Origin: Ipomoea triloba
Taxonomy: Eukaryota > Streptophyta > Magnoliopsida > Solanales > Convolvulaceae
Assembly: GCF_003576645.1 (NCBI RefSeq)
Contig: NC_044916.1
Span: forward strand, 9,604,752 to 9,668,751
Direction: 5' to 3'
Length of the DNA stretch: 64,000 nucleotides
Shown here: one piece after another, positions 45,639-56,941 of the stretch
Layout of the letters: each line of letters starts with the position of its first letter
How positions within the stretch are numbered: position 1 is the first letter of the stretch
Program-made: the position numbers and the translations under genes
Notes under the pieces: model-generated
What the model was told of the DNA's origin: nothing
The model's input: the letters and a program-made list of their open reading frames with translations, nothing else
Databases searched by the model: none

Positions 45639-45939
45639 CGAAAAATTACATTTTTGGTCCTTCAGTTATACTCATGGTACAAACATAGTTCATGAGTTAT
45701 ATGAGTGATCATATTTAACTCCTAAGTTATGTACGGAGTGACGATTTTAGTCTCTCAAGGACTATTTTTATCACCAATTTTACACTTAATAAAGTGATTG
45801 ATTTGGTCATTCAAAGACTAAAATCTACTCCATACATAACTTAGGGGTTAAAGATGGTCATACATATAACTAAGCGACTAAGTCTGTATCACGGATTCAT
45901 GGGTATAATTGAAGGACCAAAAATGCAATTTTTTTTTTC
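45639..45939. mobile_element. Mutator-type foldback MITE with perfect 9-bp duplication
   Basis: A 301-bp foldback between identical ATTTTAAAA 9-mers (45630-45638 and 45940-45948). The left arm has TTACATTTTTGGTCCTTCAG, the right arm GGACCAAAAATGCAATTTTT. About 230 bp downstream of the tRNA gene. Confidence 0.85.
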
Positions 45940-46028
45940 ATTTTAAAATAAGAATTTAAAAAATAACAATAAAAACTTTAACTAAAAGAATATATCTTGT
46001 GTGAGACGCTGAGACCTTCTTATGTAAG

Positions 46029-46055
46029 ACATACATACATACATACATACATACA

Positions 46056-46112
<57 letters not shown>

Positions 46113-46706
46113 NNNNNNNNNNNNNNNNNNNNNNNNNNNNNNNNNNNNNNNNNNNNNNNNNNNNNNNNNNNNNNNNNNNNNNNNNNNNNNNNNNNNNNNN
46201 NNNNNNNNNNNNNNNNNNNNNNNNNNNNNNNNNNNNNNNNNNNNNNNNNNNNNNNNNNNNNNNNNNNNNNNNNNNNNNNNNNNNNNNNNNNNNNNNNNNN
46301 NNNNNNNNNNNNNNNNNNNNNNNNNNNNNNNNNNNNNNNNNNNNNNNNNNNNNNNNNNNNNNNNNNNNNNNNNNNNNNNNNNNNNNNNNNNNNNNNNNNN
46401 NNNNNNNNNNNNNNNNNNNNNNNNNNNNNNNNNNNNNNNNNNNNNNNNNNNNNNNNNNNNNNNNNNNNNNNNNNNNNNNNNNNNNNNNNNNNNNNNNNNN
46501 NNNNNNNNNNNNNNNNNNNNNNNNNNNNNNNNNNNNNNNNNNNNNNNNNNNNNNNNNNNNNNNNNNNNNNNNNNNNNNNNNNNNNNNNNNNNNNNNNNNN
46601 NNNNNNNNNNNNNNNNNNNNNNNNNNNNNNNNNNNNNNNNNNNNNNNNNNNNNNNNNNNNNNNNNNNNNNNNNNNNNNNNNNNACATACATACATACATA
46701 CATACA

Positions 46707-46736
<30 letters not shown>
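46029..46736. repeat. (ACAT)n(AT)n repeat around a 571-base assembly gap
   Basis: About fourteen ACAT units and an AT run precede Ns at 46113-46683; another ACAT run and AT run follow. Both flanks of the gap show the same repeat, so the gap size is probably not reliable. Open frames through the N run are artefacts. Confidence 0.95.
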
Positions 46737-46771
<35 letters not shown>

Positions 46772-46787
46772 ATGTGGCCGCGATTTC

Positions 46788-46959
46788 CCGTGCGGTTTAC
46801 ACCACTCAATGTTAAGAAATGCACTACTCATTAGTAAGAAATGCACCACACAAATATACATTATTAGGTACACATCACCAAAAACACACCACTCATTGTG
46901 GTGCATTTCGTAACATTGAGTGGTGCATTTTTTAACATTGAGTAGTGTAAACCGCACGG
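46788..46959. mobile_element. Foldback repeat with CCGTGCGGTTTACAC arms
   Basis: The left arm CCGTGCGGTTTACACCACTC is mirrored by GAGTAGTGTAAACCGCACGG. Inside, AATGTTAAGAAATGCAC-type words and their complements alternate. The family A-like phrase GTTCACGTAGCACTGGTCAA follows at about 46975. Target duplication not seen. Confidence 0.6.
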
Positions 46960-48036
46960 CCGTGTATATATATGGTTCACGTAGCACTGGTCAACACAAT
47001 AATTTGCCTTGTTACTGTCTCCCAAATATGTTGTAATAGAATCATTAATCAAATCTTATTTTATTTGTTGGTTATGAATAATTAATTTGATAATAACTCA
47101 CATATTGAAGTCCAATAAATTTCACCAGCAATTGTAGGTATGATATTTAGAATTTTGTTCAAAGTGTCCATCACTCGACATTACCACGTCTGCAGTGCTC
47201 AACCAACCATACTATAGGAACAACATTAACTACGGAGTAATATTTACTTCCATTGACGTGGGGAATTCATATTTCATACACTAACTTCAGATCACGTCGT
47301 GGGATCGAATCCCATTGCAATCATCAAACATTAATGTTGATCAAGATAATCATTTAAAATTGCACTGAAAAAGTTATATATCCTTTTCAATAAAATATTC
47401 GTAATCGAGGGTTTGACAAATGGGTGACAGATAAAAATTAGTATTCTTAGTTTACCTTCTAAGCAAAACTATATTAAAAATTAGGCACTATCATCTTCTT
47501 TATTAAATACTCAAATAGGAGAAGCTGTCCTAGCGTTGTTATCTTATAATTAGTGTTATGACTTGTCGCCTTCTGAGCAATGTTATGTTTAAAATTCAAG
47601 CTATTGAGCAATGTTATGTTTAAAATTCAAGCTATTGAGCAATGTTATGTTTAAAATTCAAGCTATAGTTTCATTTATAAAACGTGAGATAAATCTCAGC
47701 ATTTATGGCCTATAAAAAATGATTGTTACCAATTGATCATAGTAAATCAACAATCGCAATTGAGCAATTAAGAGATGGAGCAATGGATAAAGAAAGAGTG
47801 AATTTGCAGGAAATACACTTAGCTCAATCAAAATTGTGATCCACAATCCAAGCTTCAAGCAATCAAGAGAAAGTCTCCTAGCTTCAAGGCAATTTGTAAA
47901 GTCGGTCGTTCTTGAAAACCTAGAGAGTTTTCTCTCTACAATTGAAGTACAATTAAGTGCAGTAGCTAAAAGTAAAAACCTAAACTAAAAAACAAAAGTC
48001 TTCTTTCTAAGTCCCTTAATCAACCTTAAATACTAA
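46960..48036. repeat. AT-rich DNA with a 31-bp tandem triplication
   Basis: Three perfect copies of GAGCAATGTTATGTTTAAAA plus TTCAAGCTATT start at 47575, 47606 and 47637. The rest has no coding pattern. Confidence 0.7.
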
Positions 48037-48338
48037 GGGTGTGTTTGGTTCGCACATGAAAATCGGAATCGGAAAGGGTATCAAATACTTGGTAATGGTA
48101 ATGGGTTTTGGTGAAAGTATTTTGCATGTTTGGTAGTAGGGTAGAATGAGAATGATTATTAATAGTTGGGGAAGAAATGATGAAGGGAAATGAAACCCTT
48201 ATTTAATAAGGGTATGTGTTTTTCAATTAATGGGGTATTCCAAACCCATAGTAGTATTCTAAAAACCTTTCAACCAAAACAATAATAATCACTTTGATAC
48301 CCATACCTTATACCAAAACCTCTCAACCAAACACAACC
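48037..48338. mobile_element. Tourist-like (PIF/Harbinger) MITE, copy 2
   Basis: 302 bp flanked by TAA (48034-48036 and 48339-48341), ends GGGTGTGTTTGGTT and AACCAAACACAACC. Same length and internal wording as 8402-8702, for example TACTTGGTAATGGTAATGGG. Confidence 0.82.
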
Positions 48339-48664
48339 TAAATCTTTGCTGCTTGTACCAACACTTGCACACTTGTGACACCTCGCATGCATCCTTCTGA
48401 AAATTCCTTCGCCTCATTGCAAGCTCGTGGAAAGCTTTGTGCAAGTTTCTACTAATATCTCCACGAACCTATGCACGCACGTGGAAGTCCTTATGCAACT
48501 TTCTTCCAAGATCTCCATATATGCACACGCCCACGATCGTGCAAGGCGTGGCACAACATTCTACCAATACTTCTACAATTACTTGCACAGTTGTGCATGG
48601 CGTGGTACACGGGGCCACTTTAGACCATCTTTGATTTAAGCGCCAAATCTGATCTAATTGCTAA
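48339..48664. other. Intergenic DNA, no gene recognised
   Basis: Rich in CTTGCAC, CACGCACGTGG and GTGCAAG words, forming a loose repeat around 48350-48610. Overlapping open frames of 65-70 codons exist but show no domain. Confidence 0.45.
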
Positions 48665-49317
48665 GGGGTGTATTCAATCACGACTTTCATGAACTTTTAA
48701 ATATTTTTAAAGTGATGAATTTTAATTGACTTTTGTAAAGTTTTTGTAAACTTTCCTAGAATCTTTTAAACTTTTATAAACTTTGTAAGAGTTTATAAAT
48801 ATCCATAGAACAAACATTTATAGATTTTTAAAAACTTTTTCATATTAAAAAGTTTACAAAAGTCATTAAAACTCTAAATTGAATACACCCTCACAAACAT
48901 TCCATAACTTCTATTAATATATTATCTATAAATTAGTGCATTGTAGAAATTAAAAAAAAAATTGATGTCACAAAAATAGAGTATATTATTCATAAAGAAA
49001 ATATAATCAATTTTTATAAATATAACCAATAAAAATATTTCTTGAACTAATGAAACAACTAATGTTGAGTAATATAATTATCAAAATGTTTAGAATGAAA
49101 ACGTACAAATTTTCCTTCAAAAAAAAAAAGTACGAATTAAAATATTCATCTTGTTAGTACAAAAAAAAAAAGTACGAATTAAAATATTCATCTTGTTAGT
49201 ACAATTATCTTTGATTGGCATTGGTTTATTTTTACCTTTACTCTTTTCTTGATGAGTATCTCCCATTTATAATTACTATAAAATAAATAAAGAATCTCTT
49301 AAAAAATTCAACTTAAT

Positions 49318-49360
<43 letters not shown>

Positions 49361-49973
49361 AACATACAATTATATAAAATTATAAACATATTAATTAACT
49401 AAAATTTAAAAATTATAAATTATAAAAAATTTGCTGCAACCAGCAGCAACTTGCTGCTGCTGCGAGCTGCTGTTCGTTCGCAACAGATTCTTGTTGCTGC
49501 GATCGCAGCAATTTTTTTAGCTGCGATCGCAGCAATTATTTTGTTGTGATGGTAACAAAAAATTTGCTTGAACATAAAAAAAAAATTTGTGAAAGATTTG
49601 ATACGTACCGTAAAATTAATGGAAAATTTGCCTAGTTTAGATAGAGGAAAAAAAGTTTGCAGAGAATATTGAAAAGTTTGTGGTTGGAGGGTTGGATTTC
49701 ATCTATTTATATTAATGAAGAGAAAGTCTATAGAAATCCTATTCTGACAGAGTTTGTGAAAGTCAGTAACTTTTTGAATACCAGTAGACTTTTAATAACT
49801 CTATAAAAGTCTGAATCGAATACCTGTATACTTTTAAAGAGTTTTGAAAAGTTTGAATTGAATACATGTATACTTTTAAAGAGTTTATAAAAGTCTAAAT
49901 TGAATACCACCAAACTTTTAAAGTTGATAAAAGTATTTAAAAGTTCATGAAAGTCGTGATTGAATACACCCCC
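48665..49973. mobile_element. ~1.3-kb TIR element, PIF/Harbinger-like duplication
   Basis: Ends GGGGTGTATTCAATCACGAC and, inward from the right, GGGGTGTATTCAATCACGAC, identical over at least 20 bp and similar beyond. CTAA or TAA lies on both sides (48661-48664, 49973-49976). The arms repeat CTTTTAAAGAGTTTATAAAAG-like words. Near 49435-49535 is a GC-rich patch of GCTGCGATCGCAGCAA inverted motifs. A (TA)n run lies at 49322-49356. No transposase is visible. Confidence 0.65.
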
Positions 49974-51380
49974 TAAATTAGCCCCAAAGTCCTATAAAAC
50001 ATCAAATGCACTCACTATTTATAAGTCCATGTGCCGAATTTATGCCATTTAGAGCCAATTAACACAACATCCAAGTACAAAAGACACCAAAAAAGCACAA
50101 AACAACCCCAATTTAACCCAATAAATAATGTATCTTTGTCACTTATAATGTGGCAATTCCTAATTCTAATTCTTGTTTAATTGATCATGAGAGTGACCAT
50201 TTAACTAGAATATGGGTGCTACCGAACAAAGCTTTAGGTAAACTGCTCGTATTCGTGTTTGGTAAGTGTTCATTTATTAAGGTAAACGAACATAAATGAA
50301 CAAATTCTAGAGCTAGGTTAATAAACGAACAAACCAAGATCTTTCGTATGAAATACTATGATGAAAAGAGATTTCCTATCTATATACCTAATAGAAACGA
50401 GGGCACCTTCATTCGTCGTGGGTACCATGGTGGTCATAAAAAGATATCATCGAGGGATTTTACTTTATAATGAATCCATTAATTCTATATGACTTGTTTT
50501 TAGTTCAAGCCTATTATAGAATAAACTTTTTCAAGCCTTTCTCACTTCGAAATCCGAAGGGAGATAAAACCTAACAAGGATATAGAAAGTAAAGAGGAAA
50601 AGGCATGAAGATATGATAGCTTCTTTATGATCTAACATTCTTGCGTCTGAACATTTGTAGGCTTGTTTGCTAAGAGCTCATGAATAAGCCCATTTGTGTT
50701 TGTTTAATAATATTCATGAACAAGCTCATTTAGTGTTCGATTAATAATGTTCACGAACAAGCTTGTTGAGTGTTCATTTAATAATGCCAACTCAAGCATA
50801 GGTCCATGAATTGATATATCGAGTCAATCTAGTTTCAAAACTCAACACCAAATTGTACTTTTGCTTACAAAGAATTTAGCTCAAACCTAAACCGCCAATG
50901 TTTCATGGTAGAAATTGAATCACCATTCTCTTGCTGTAAAGTGGAAAGAAGCTAAGATGCCCGCATGGGTAGCTCAACTGGTTGAAGTTTGAGAGTGAGG
51001 GGAGAGCAAAAGTCTAGCATCTGCCTTAAGTTGAGTTACCATGCTTTGTCGGATCCTTGGGATGGGGAATATTCAACCTTTTGGGAGAAGAAGAAAAAAA
51101 GCTAATTCTTATCTTTATTGTTGAGTAACTTATAAAGAGTATACCAACTTTGTACCTGTGTAACTAGGGAGTAATTGTTTTGAACAACTACGAATGCTTG
51201 AATAAATGACATTTATTGTGTATTATTATATTAAATACACATACAGTTAATAACAACTTAACAACTCAACAACTTGCATTTAAATAATGAGTACAAGGAA
51301 TTCAATATATTGGTTAAATCTTATAACTACATACAGATGGATACATATATAGCATTATTTTACTTTTACTTTTTACTTTA
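49974..51380. other. Intergenic DNA; possible SINE-like piece, no gene seen
   Basis: About 50960-51080 (CCCGCATGGGTAGCTCAACT GGTTGAAG onward) has an A-box-like start reminiscent of a tRNA-derived SINE, but the B box is not convincing. Near 50220-50780 GTTCATTTAATAATG and ACGAACAAGCT words recur. The left end may contain the JGB 3' untranslated region. Confidence 0.4.
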
Positions 51381-52838
51381 TCAATGATGAAGGGGATGAA
51401 CATCTTGAAGCTTCTTCTCTACCCATGAAGGAGACAAAACAGGACTATGTTCAAACTTCATCTTCGTTTTCGAGTCGCCTGCACCATCACCTTCTTCACT
51501 ATTATTATTATTATTATCCTCTAAACAACCTCTCTTCTCCTCGCCCGCCTCGGGCAAAACCTTAATTCTCCAAACCTTAAACGTTTGATCCAAGCTGGCA
51601 CTGTAAACCAAGAATCCCATCACATATTTCTCAATCTCCAAGGAAACAGCCAAGCATTTCACCGGGCCTCTGTGGGCATCTAGCACGGCAAGGCACTCGT
51701 GGAAGTAGCTCCCTTCTTCTCTTCTCCACACCCTAATTGTGGTGTCCTCGGAGCCACTGAACACCAGCTTCTCGATGGCAACTAAGCATAGGACGGCGAA
51801 TCTATGGCCTTGCAAGAACCCGCCGTGGTTAAACCGGCCCGACATCTTCTCCTTTTCCCAGAAATTTATGAACCCGTCCGAGGAGCCCGAGTAGAGGAAG
51901 CATGAGGAAGTGGTTAGGCTTAGGGCGAGTGCGTTGACCGGGGAGGGTTGGAATTTTAGTGTCATGGTGAGAGTGTGGGAGCTTTGTCCGTACACTCGTC
52001 GCCAGATCTTGACGGAGCCGTCTAAGGAGCAGGAGAAGACGCAGCCGTCGTCCTGGTTGACCACGACGGCGTTCACGTTGTCCTCGTGCGCGTGAAACGA
52101 GTCAACGCAACGCCCGCTCGACACTGCCCACACTTTAACCGTCTTGTCCCACGACCCGGTGTAGAGAAGGCCTCCCGCGTGGTAATACGCCATGCAAGAA
52201 ACGCAATCCTTGTGGTGCTGACCCGAGGCGCCCCTGGCCCTGGAGAAGATGGAAAAGGATGAGCCCTTTTTAGGCAGGACGGCGATTTTCTTAGCCTGGA
52301 AATGAGAATAATTCTTCTCCAGACTACTACTACTCGCTACGCTCCAGGCCCGGACCTTGTGATCCTTATGGGACGTGAAAAGGGTGTTCCCGTAGGCCAG
52401 CATCGCGCGCACGTCGCCGCAACGGGCCTTGATATAGCCGCGCTCCATGCAGTCCGGTTGGCGCCACGCGCGGATCCGGCTGCTCTCGGAGCCCGTGAAC
52501 ACCAGCCCTTTGGAGATGGCTACGGAATGGATGATCCCGTCTTGGCGGTGGAGCGAGGTGATGCAGTGGTAGAGGAGGGAGGGGGAGGGGGTTTGGAGGG
52601 GGGAAAGGGTCCAAGGAGATTCCGGGCTAGGGGGTGGGATTAGTGAATACATAGTGGCAATACTTGAAGGCGGGCTGCTAATTTGAAGCTGTTGTTGTTC
52701 ATGATCGCACAATTCTTGAATGGATTTGTAGGATAGATTGTGATGATTGGGTGGAGATAATGATGATTGTGTGGAATTTTTCTCTTCATCCATGAAGCTA
52801 TGGAGAGTTCTTCTTTTGCCATAGCACTCCATGTTCAT
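51381..52838 (-). CDS. JGB: JINGUBANG-like WD40 repeat protein
   Basis: A single-exon frame of 485 residues. After a Ser/Pro-rich leader of about 85 residues come seven WD40-type blades: HSVAISKGLVFTGSESSRIR, VRAMLAYGNTLFTSHKDHKV, VSCMAYYHAGGLLYTGSWDK ending in VKVW, VNAVVVNQDDGCVFSCSLDG ending in VKIW, VNALALS...SGSSDGFINFW, AVLCLVAIEKLVFSGSEDTT ending in IRVW, and VKCLAVS...SASLDQTFKVW. This order and the intronless form match plant JINGUBANG and related WD40 proteins. Arabidopsis JGB restrains pollen germination (known for that gene); this copy could instead be a close paralogue. Two Met codons, residues 1 and 3, could start it; the first is used. The region 52560-52620 is very G-rich on the plus strand, encoding a Pro-rich stretch. 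Confidence 0.88.
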   Translation of the reverse strand: MNMECYGKRRTLHSFMDEEKNSTQSSLSPPNHHNLSYKSIQELCDHEQQQLQISSPPSSIATMYSLIPPPSPESPWTLSPLQTPSPSLLYHCITSLHRQDGIIHSVAISKGLVFTGSESSRIRAWRQPDCMERGYIKARCGDVRAMLAYGNTLFTSHKDHKVRAWSVASSSSLEKNYSHFQAKKIAVLPKKGSSFSIFSRARGASGQHHKDCVSCMAYYHAGGLLYTGSWDKTVKVWAVSSGRCVDSFHAHEDNVNAVVVNQDDGCVFSCSLDGSVKIWRRVYGQSSHTLTMTLKFQPSPVNALALSLTTSSCFLYSGSSDGFINFWEKEKMSGRFNHGGFLQGHRFAVLCLVAIEKLVFSGSEDTTIRVWRREEGSYFHECLAVLDAHRGPVKCLAVSLEIEKYVMGFLVYSASLDQTFKVWRIKVLPEAGEEKRGCLEDNNNNNSEEGDGAGDSKTKMKFEHSPVLSPSWVEKKLQDVHPLHH

Positions 52839-53400
52839 GCTGGATACGATGGATGGGGGGAATATAATGTAAGAAGTGATAGCAATATTTCATTAGAGAT
52901 ATAAATAAAGGGTCTTGCGATTTCACGTGCATGCACTCAAATAATGTCGTCATTGTAAATTATTAATATTTCTTGTAGACAAGCTAATTAATCGCCTATT
53001 CATTGCTTCTCTTTATTAGAATATAATGCGCATCTAACATATTTAATGATTATAAATAACTTGTTAATGTTTCACATGCATTTTGTAGACAAGCTAATTC
53101 ATCGCCTATTGATTATATTGTTTCTATTTATTAGAATGCACATCTAACATATTTAATGATTATAAATCATTAACTTGTTTTCTTAAGGTTGCTCCATACC
53201 CAAAGTCAAGTACTGAGCCTTTAACGGTGGATGGTTAAAAACGAATAAGTCATTTTCACTGAACCACGCTCCAAGATAATGATTATAAATAACTTTCTTC
53301 CATAGCTATGGCACTTACAAAATGTTATTTAGATAAAGTTCCATTTTTAGAGATTATCTAAAGAAACACTTTACTCATGTCCACGGCAGGCTTAGTAGAT
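52839..53400. other. Upstream region of the JGB-like gene
   Basis: Probable promoter. A diverged direct repeat (TTGTAGACAAGCTAATTNATC, about 52973 and 53083) is seen. No other gene. Confidence 0.45.
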
Positions 53401-53439
53401 TTTTCCATCCATACATTCTCACCATTAGTCGTTTTGAAG

Positions 53440-54240
53440 GTAGTAAATAATTCGCGTTGGAATAAATATGTCTAGCCGCAATTGACTTGTGGTCCAACTT
53501 ACCACAATTGAAACATTTTCTGTAGAATTGCTTCTTTGAAACACCTCCTTTAATTTAGGACTAAGTTTTTGCTTAACCTTCTTGGAGTTCTTGGGGCTTT
53601 TACTATATATGCTCCACGGTGTGGGCTTTGGTACGTGCCACCAGTGATAGGAACCTTCCCATCACTTTTCATAATGTCTTCCTCAATCTTAAGTCAAATT
53701 AAAGGATCAACTACTCTAGATTCATAGCTATCATTCCACTTGCATGTGTTACTTAGCTTTCAGGAAGTTCTTGGAAGTCTTTCTAGCCCAGAGGCAACAA
53801 GTGGATAATAGATGTCACTTGAAAGGCTTCGCTCACAACCATTCATTCCTCTTGTATCTCGTAGAATATCATTTGCATCTCTTCAACTTGACTTAGCATG
53901 GTCTTCGAATATCATCTTGTAATTAAGGAATCAACCAATGACAAATTTCTTTGCCCCTGCGTCTTTAGTCTTATACTTCCGGTCTAAATAATCCAACAAC
54001 TCCTTAGTTATTTTCAATTTGTAGTACACATTTTACAATGAATCAAGCAAGCCATTCAAAATGTAGTTTCGACATAGGAAATCAAAGTGTTTATGAGCTT
54101 CCATTGTTAAAATTGTATACACATCAGACTTATGTTCCTTCACAATAGGAACCGTCTAGGTTAAGAATCTTTTCAATCCAAGATTTGCAAGTTAAAACAA
54201 CATTTTTTGTTGCCATCTCTTAAAATTCAACACAATAAAT
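53440..54240 (-). pseudogene. Decayed Copia-type gag fragment
   Basis: Reading the minus strand from right to left gives AHKHFDFLCRNYILNGLLDS, KITKELLDYLDRKYKTKDAG, then AKKFVIG, and later PKNSKKVKQKLSPKLKEVFQ and RKCFNCGKLDHKSIAAR. That is the UBN2/DUF4219 order of a Copia gag followed by its zinc knuckle. Stops and frameshifts break it many times and the last Cys of the CCHC knuckle is Ala. No pol region follows. It is a dead internal fragment. Confidence 0.75.
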
Positions 54241-56157
54241 TTCTCAGGCCTTTCGACCGAAATAGATGGTACTATAACATGCACATGCACCAAGTGTTAG
54301 AATAAACCTACAAAGAGGGGAGCAAAGTCATCCCCGGTCAAAAATTTAACCCAGTCACCAGAGAGAAACTAGGTTAGTTTGGACTACCAACCTAGGCTTT
54401 GCACAGTAATTAAATTGCTTCCTAATTTAGAGTACAATAACTCACGAGCCTTCACAAAGCTTTTGAAGATGGTGGAGTCCATTTCTTAGGATTCCAACTC
54501 TAGAAGTCCTCTACTTTGAGGTAAATTTTATGAATATACTATTGAAAAAAATAGCATAAAATATATTTTAAGTGACTATTTTGTGGTATAAATATATGTG
54601 GCCTGGGTTCACTCTTGATTTAGATCAGGTCAAAGTGCATCTGAATTTTTCGTAGTGAGACAAAGATATCAATATATTGTACGCTCAAATTGGATAATGA
54701 GTGAATGAAAATTAATTCTCAAAGTAAACCCATTTGAGTTGGAAAATGAAGATGGAAAGGCTTGGAAGAAACATTTGTCCCACGATGAAAAAAGAAGTGG
54801 ATTTGCACCACTATATGTTACACAATAATTACTAACTATAGAAAGGTAGAAGAAGAGAATACAATAAGTAGACGTATACAAGTACAACAAATCAGTACAT
54901 CAATAACAACAATAACAACACTGTTAAATTCGTAAGAAATAAATCCGAAAATAACAATACAAAGTAGAAAATCCAAGTCGTGTATGCCACACTTTCCTTA
55001 AAACCGATTCGCTACCTCCCACGGGTGCTAGGAGCGTTGTAGTGTCGGTCTCCCAGGATAAAATGGATTACAATAGTATAGTTGAGCACTCAACCAACAC
55101 TATTTTCAGCGAACTAGAACAAAGTTGAATACTTGGAGTAAGAAGAAGAAGAAACAACACTCTTGTTTTTGCTTTCACACTCTGGTTTTTCTGCTTTTGG
55201 ATAGAGGAAGAAAGACAGATGAAATATTTCGGACAGAGAGGGAGAAAGCAAGTGAAGTGTCCTGTTTTTTCGGATGAGCTGAAGAGATAATAAATATCTC
55301 TTAGTTGAGACATATAGTAATGGGTACACCACTAATCAAGATAATAAGACAAAAGCCATAATAAAGAATGTTAGACATTTCTCTAACCAAGACTAAAAAA
55401 GAAAAGGGATTCCTTTTGTCGTATGGAAAGCAAAACATTCTGACATTGGGAGTTGCTTTATTTAAAAAAGAAAGAAACACTCCTTGGTGGCTTTGGAATG
55501 GTGTACTGGCGTGGGAAGGGAATGCAGCCTCCATAATGCTTTGTTCCATCCGGCTTTGGGGAATTGAGAAGCACAACAACAATAAAATATTGGAGCACAT
55601 GTCTCCAATATTATTTAATCACCTCATTTCCTGAACAAATTCTAATATGGAAGCATTATCAGCACATTTCACCGTTTTTCCGGTTAACAATGTCGAATAG
55701 GTCGAGAATCAATATAAATATTTTTGACCCACAAATATTTGTATCACAAAATATTATTAGTCAAAAATTTTCCAACACTATATATACAAGTTCCTTTTAG
55801 AGGTAAGTTGTATTGTATAGCATAGAGATCAAATTCTCTCGGAGTTTGTATATACAAGTTCCTTTTAGAGCATAGAGATTCAGTCTGTAGGGGTGCAGGA
55901 GATTTTATACGCAAGCCAAAAAGCTCCATATATTGTATTTTTTTCTCATATTTTTGTGTTTATGCCAGTGTTCTAGTTCGTCGAGCTCATTTGTTTGAGT
56001 GTTGAAATGTTGAGTCATAGTTCGTTTTATCTCAGAAAACCTAGGCTACAACGCTCCTAACACCAAAGGAAGGTATCGTAGAAAATAAGATTTTAAGAAA
56101 AGTATGTTTCACATACACGACTCAAACTAACCTCTTTTCCTTCTGTTTTTGTGTTTT
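54241..56157. other. Intergenic DNA, no gene seen
   Basis: Moderately AT-rich. Open frames up to 99 codons occur on both strands at 55068-55634 without a domain. A perfect short palindrome TATTGGAGCACATGTCTCCAATA-like (about 55588-55610) and a repeat of TATATACAAGTTCCTTTTAGAG (55779 and 55849) are visible; the segment could be a decayed retroelement. Confidence 0.4.
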
Positions 56158-56646
56158 TTATTTTTCGGAAATAATATTTTTTGTAGTATTACCTACCAAA
56201 CCCAAAGTGAGTCCTTCTTGCAATGAATATTCTACATCACTTCGGCTAAGTAAGCAAGATTCCACATGCACCTTAAAGTTATGTAAACCTAGTCCCTCTT
56301 TCTGTTTTGGAAATTGGAAGGCAAATGGTACGCAAGCAATGACGACTTGTTTGCCACCCCAAAGGAAATTACGACACAAAGAAACTATGTGGTCAATAAC
56401 TGTGCTAGAAGAGGAAAATTTTGAAGTCAAAATACTACAACACCTTTAATGACATAATTTTTTTGTTTTGAAAGATAATGACATAATTAAAAACCTCAAG
56501 CTAAGTCTCTTAGCATAGGACAAGGTAGTGCACCTCTTCCAAGCGACAATAAAATGAGAAATGGAGTCAATAAGGAACGAAAAATAGGCCACTTTAAGTC
56601 TTTTAAGTCTTTGAGCATTAAGGGAAATGCCTAAATATCTCAACAA
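56158..56646 (-). pseudogene. LINE reverse-transcriptase C-terminal fragment
   Basis: The minus strand reads LRYLGISLNAQRLKRLKVAY and AWKRCTTLSYAKRLSLRF, then, in another frame, LCRNFLWGGKQ and FPKQKEGLGLHNFKVH. This is the usual plant LINE order after the RT core: YLGvPL, W...LSYAGRLxL, FLWxG, EGGLGLRNL. The frame change coincides with the 16-bp micro-insertion at 56460-56475. Confidence 0.8.
56460..56475 (+). mobile_element. 16-bp A-tailed micro-insertion in a dead LINE
   Basis: On the minus strand TCTTTCAAAACAAAAA, flanked by perfect 13-mers TAATGACATAATT (56447-56459 and 56476-56488). The poly(A) side faces the minus-strand 3' direction. Removing the insert and one repeat takes out 29 bp. 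Confidence 0.6.
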
Positions 56647-56799
56647 GAGAAGTCCAATGAAAATATGAAATCAAGACTATTATCATAGATGCGTACAGTG
56701 AAGATGATGAATTTGTTAATGCTACACTGAGAGGGCTGAGGTCTTCTCAATCTCATTAAGAGCATCCATGAGCTAGCATCCCCACATATTGAACATTAC

Positions 56800-56905
56800 C
56801 TCTAATGGATGAGGGGTGGTGTCCTTAGTGTGAAGATGAAGTGGAATCTATTGAATATTTGGTGAGGGGTTGTGCTTTTGCTAGGGCTTTTGTGTTGGAT
56901 CCTAA
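56800..56905 (+). pseudogene. LINE zinc-binding tail (zf-RVT) fragment, opposite strand
   Basis: The plus strand encodes CP, a stop, then CEDEVESIEYLVRGCAFARA, which is the zf-RVT motif (CPxC...ES.EHL...C.FA) found at the end of plant LINE ORF2. It lies on the strand opposite to the RT fragment next to it, so the two either come from different copies or were inverted. Confidence 0.65.
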
Positions 56906-56941
56906 AAGAGTTTAGTTATTTTGACCATGTCCCATCCAATT

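Noticed and set aside
45956..46987. Frames of 235-343 codons across the gap
   Set aside because: Almost entirely Ns plus translated ACAT/AT microsatellite.
50380..50600. Possible plastid rpl2-like fragment (words like HGGHKKISSRDF near 50430)
   Set aside because: Only a short, weak resemblance; it has stops and no longer match to plastid DNA that I can see. BLAST against a plastid genome would decide.
52302..52643. 113-codon plus-strand frame opposite the JGB-like gene
   Set aside because: Antisense shadow of a GC-rich coding region.
55068..55634. Several 70-99 codon frames on both strands
   Set aside because: No domain; overlapping frames on both strands and no splice-site pattern point to non-coding DNA.
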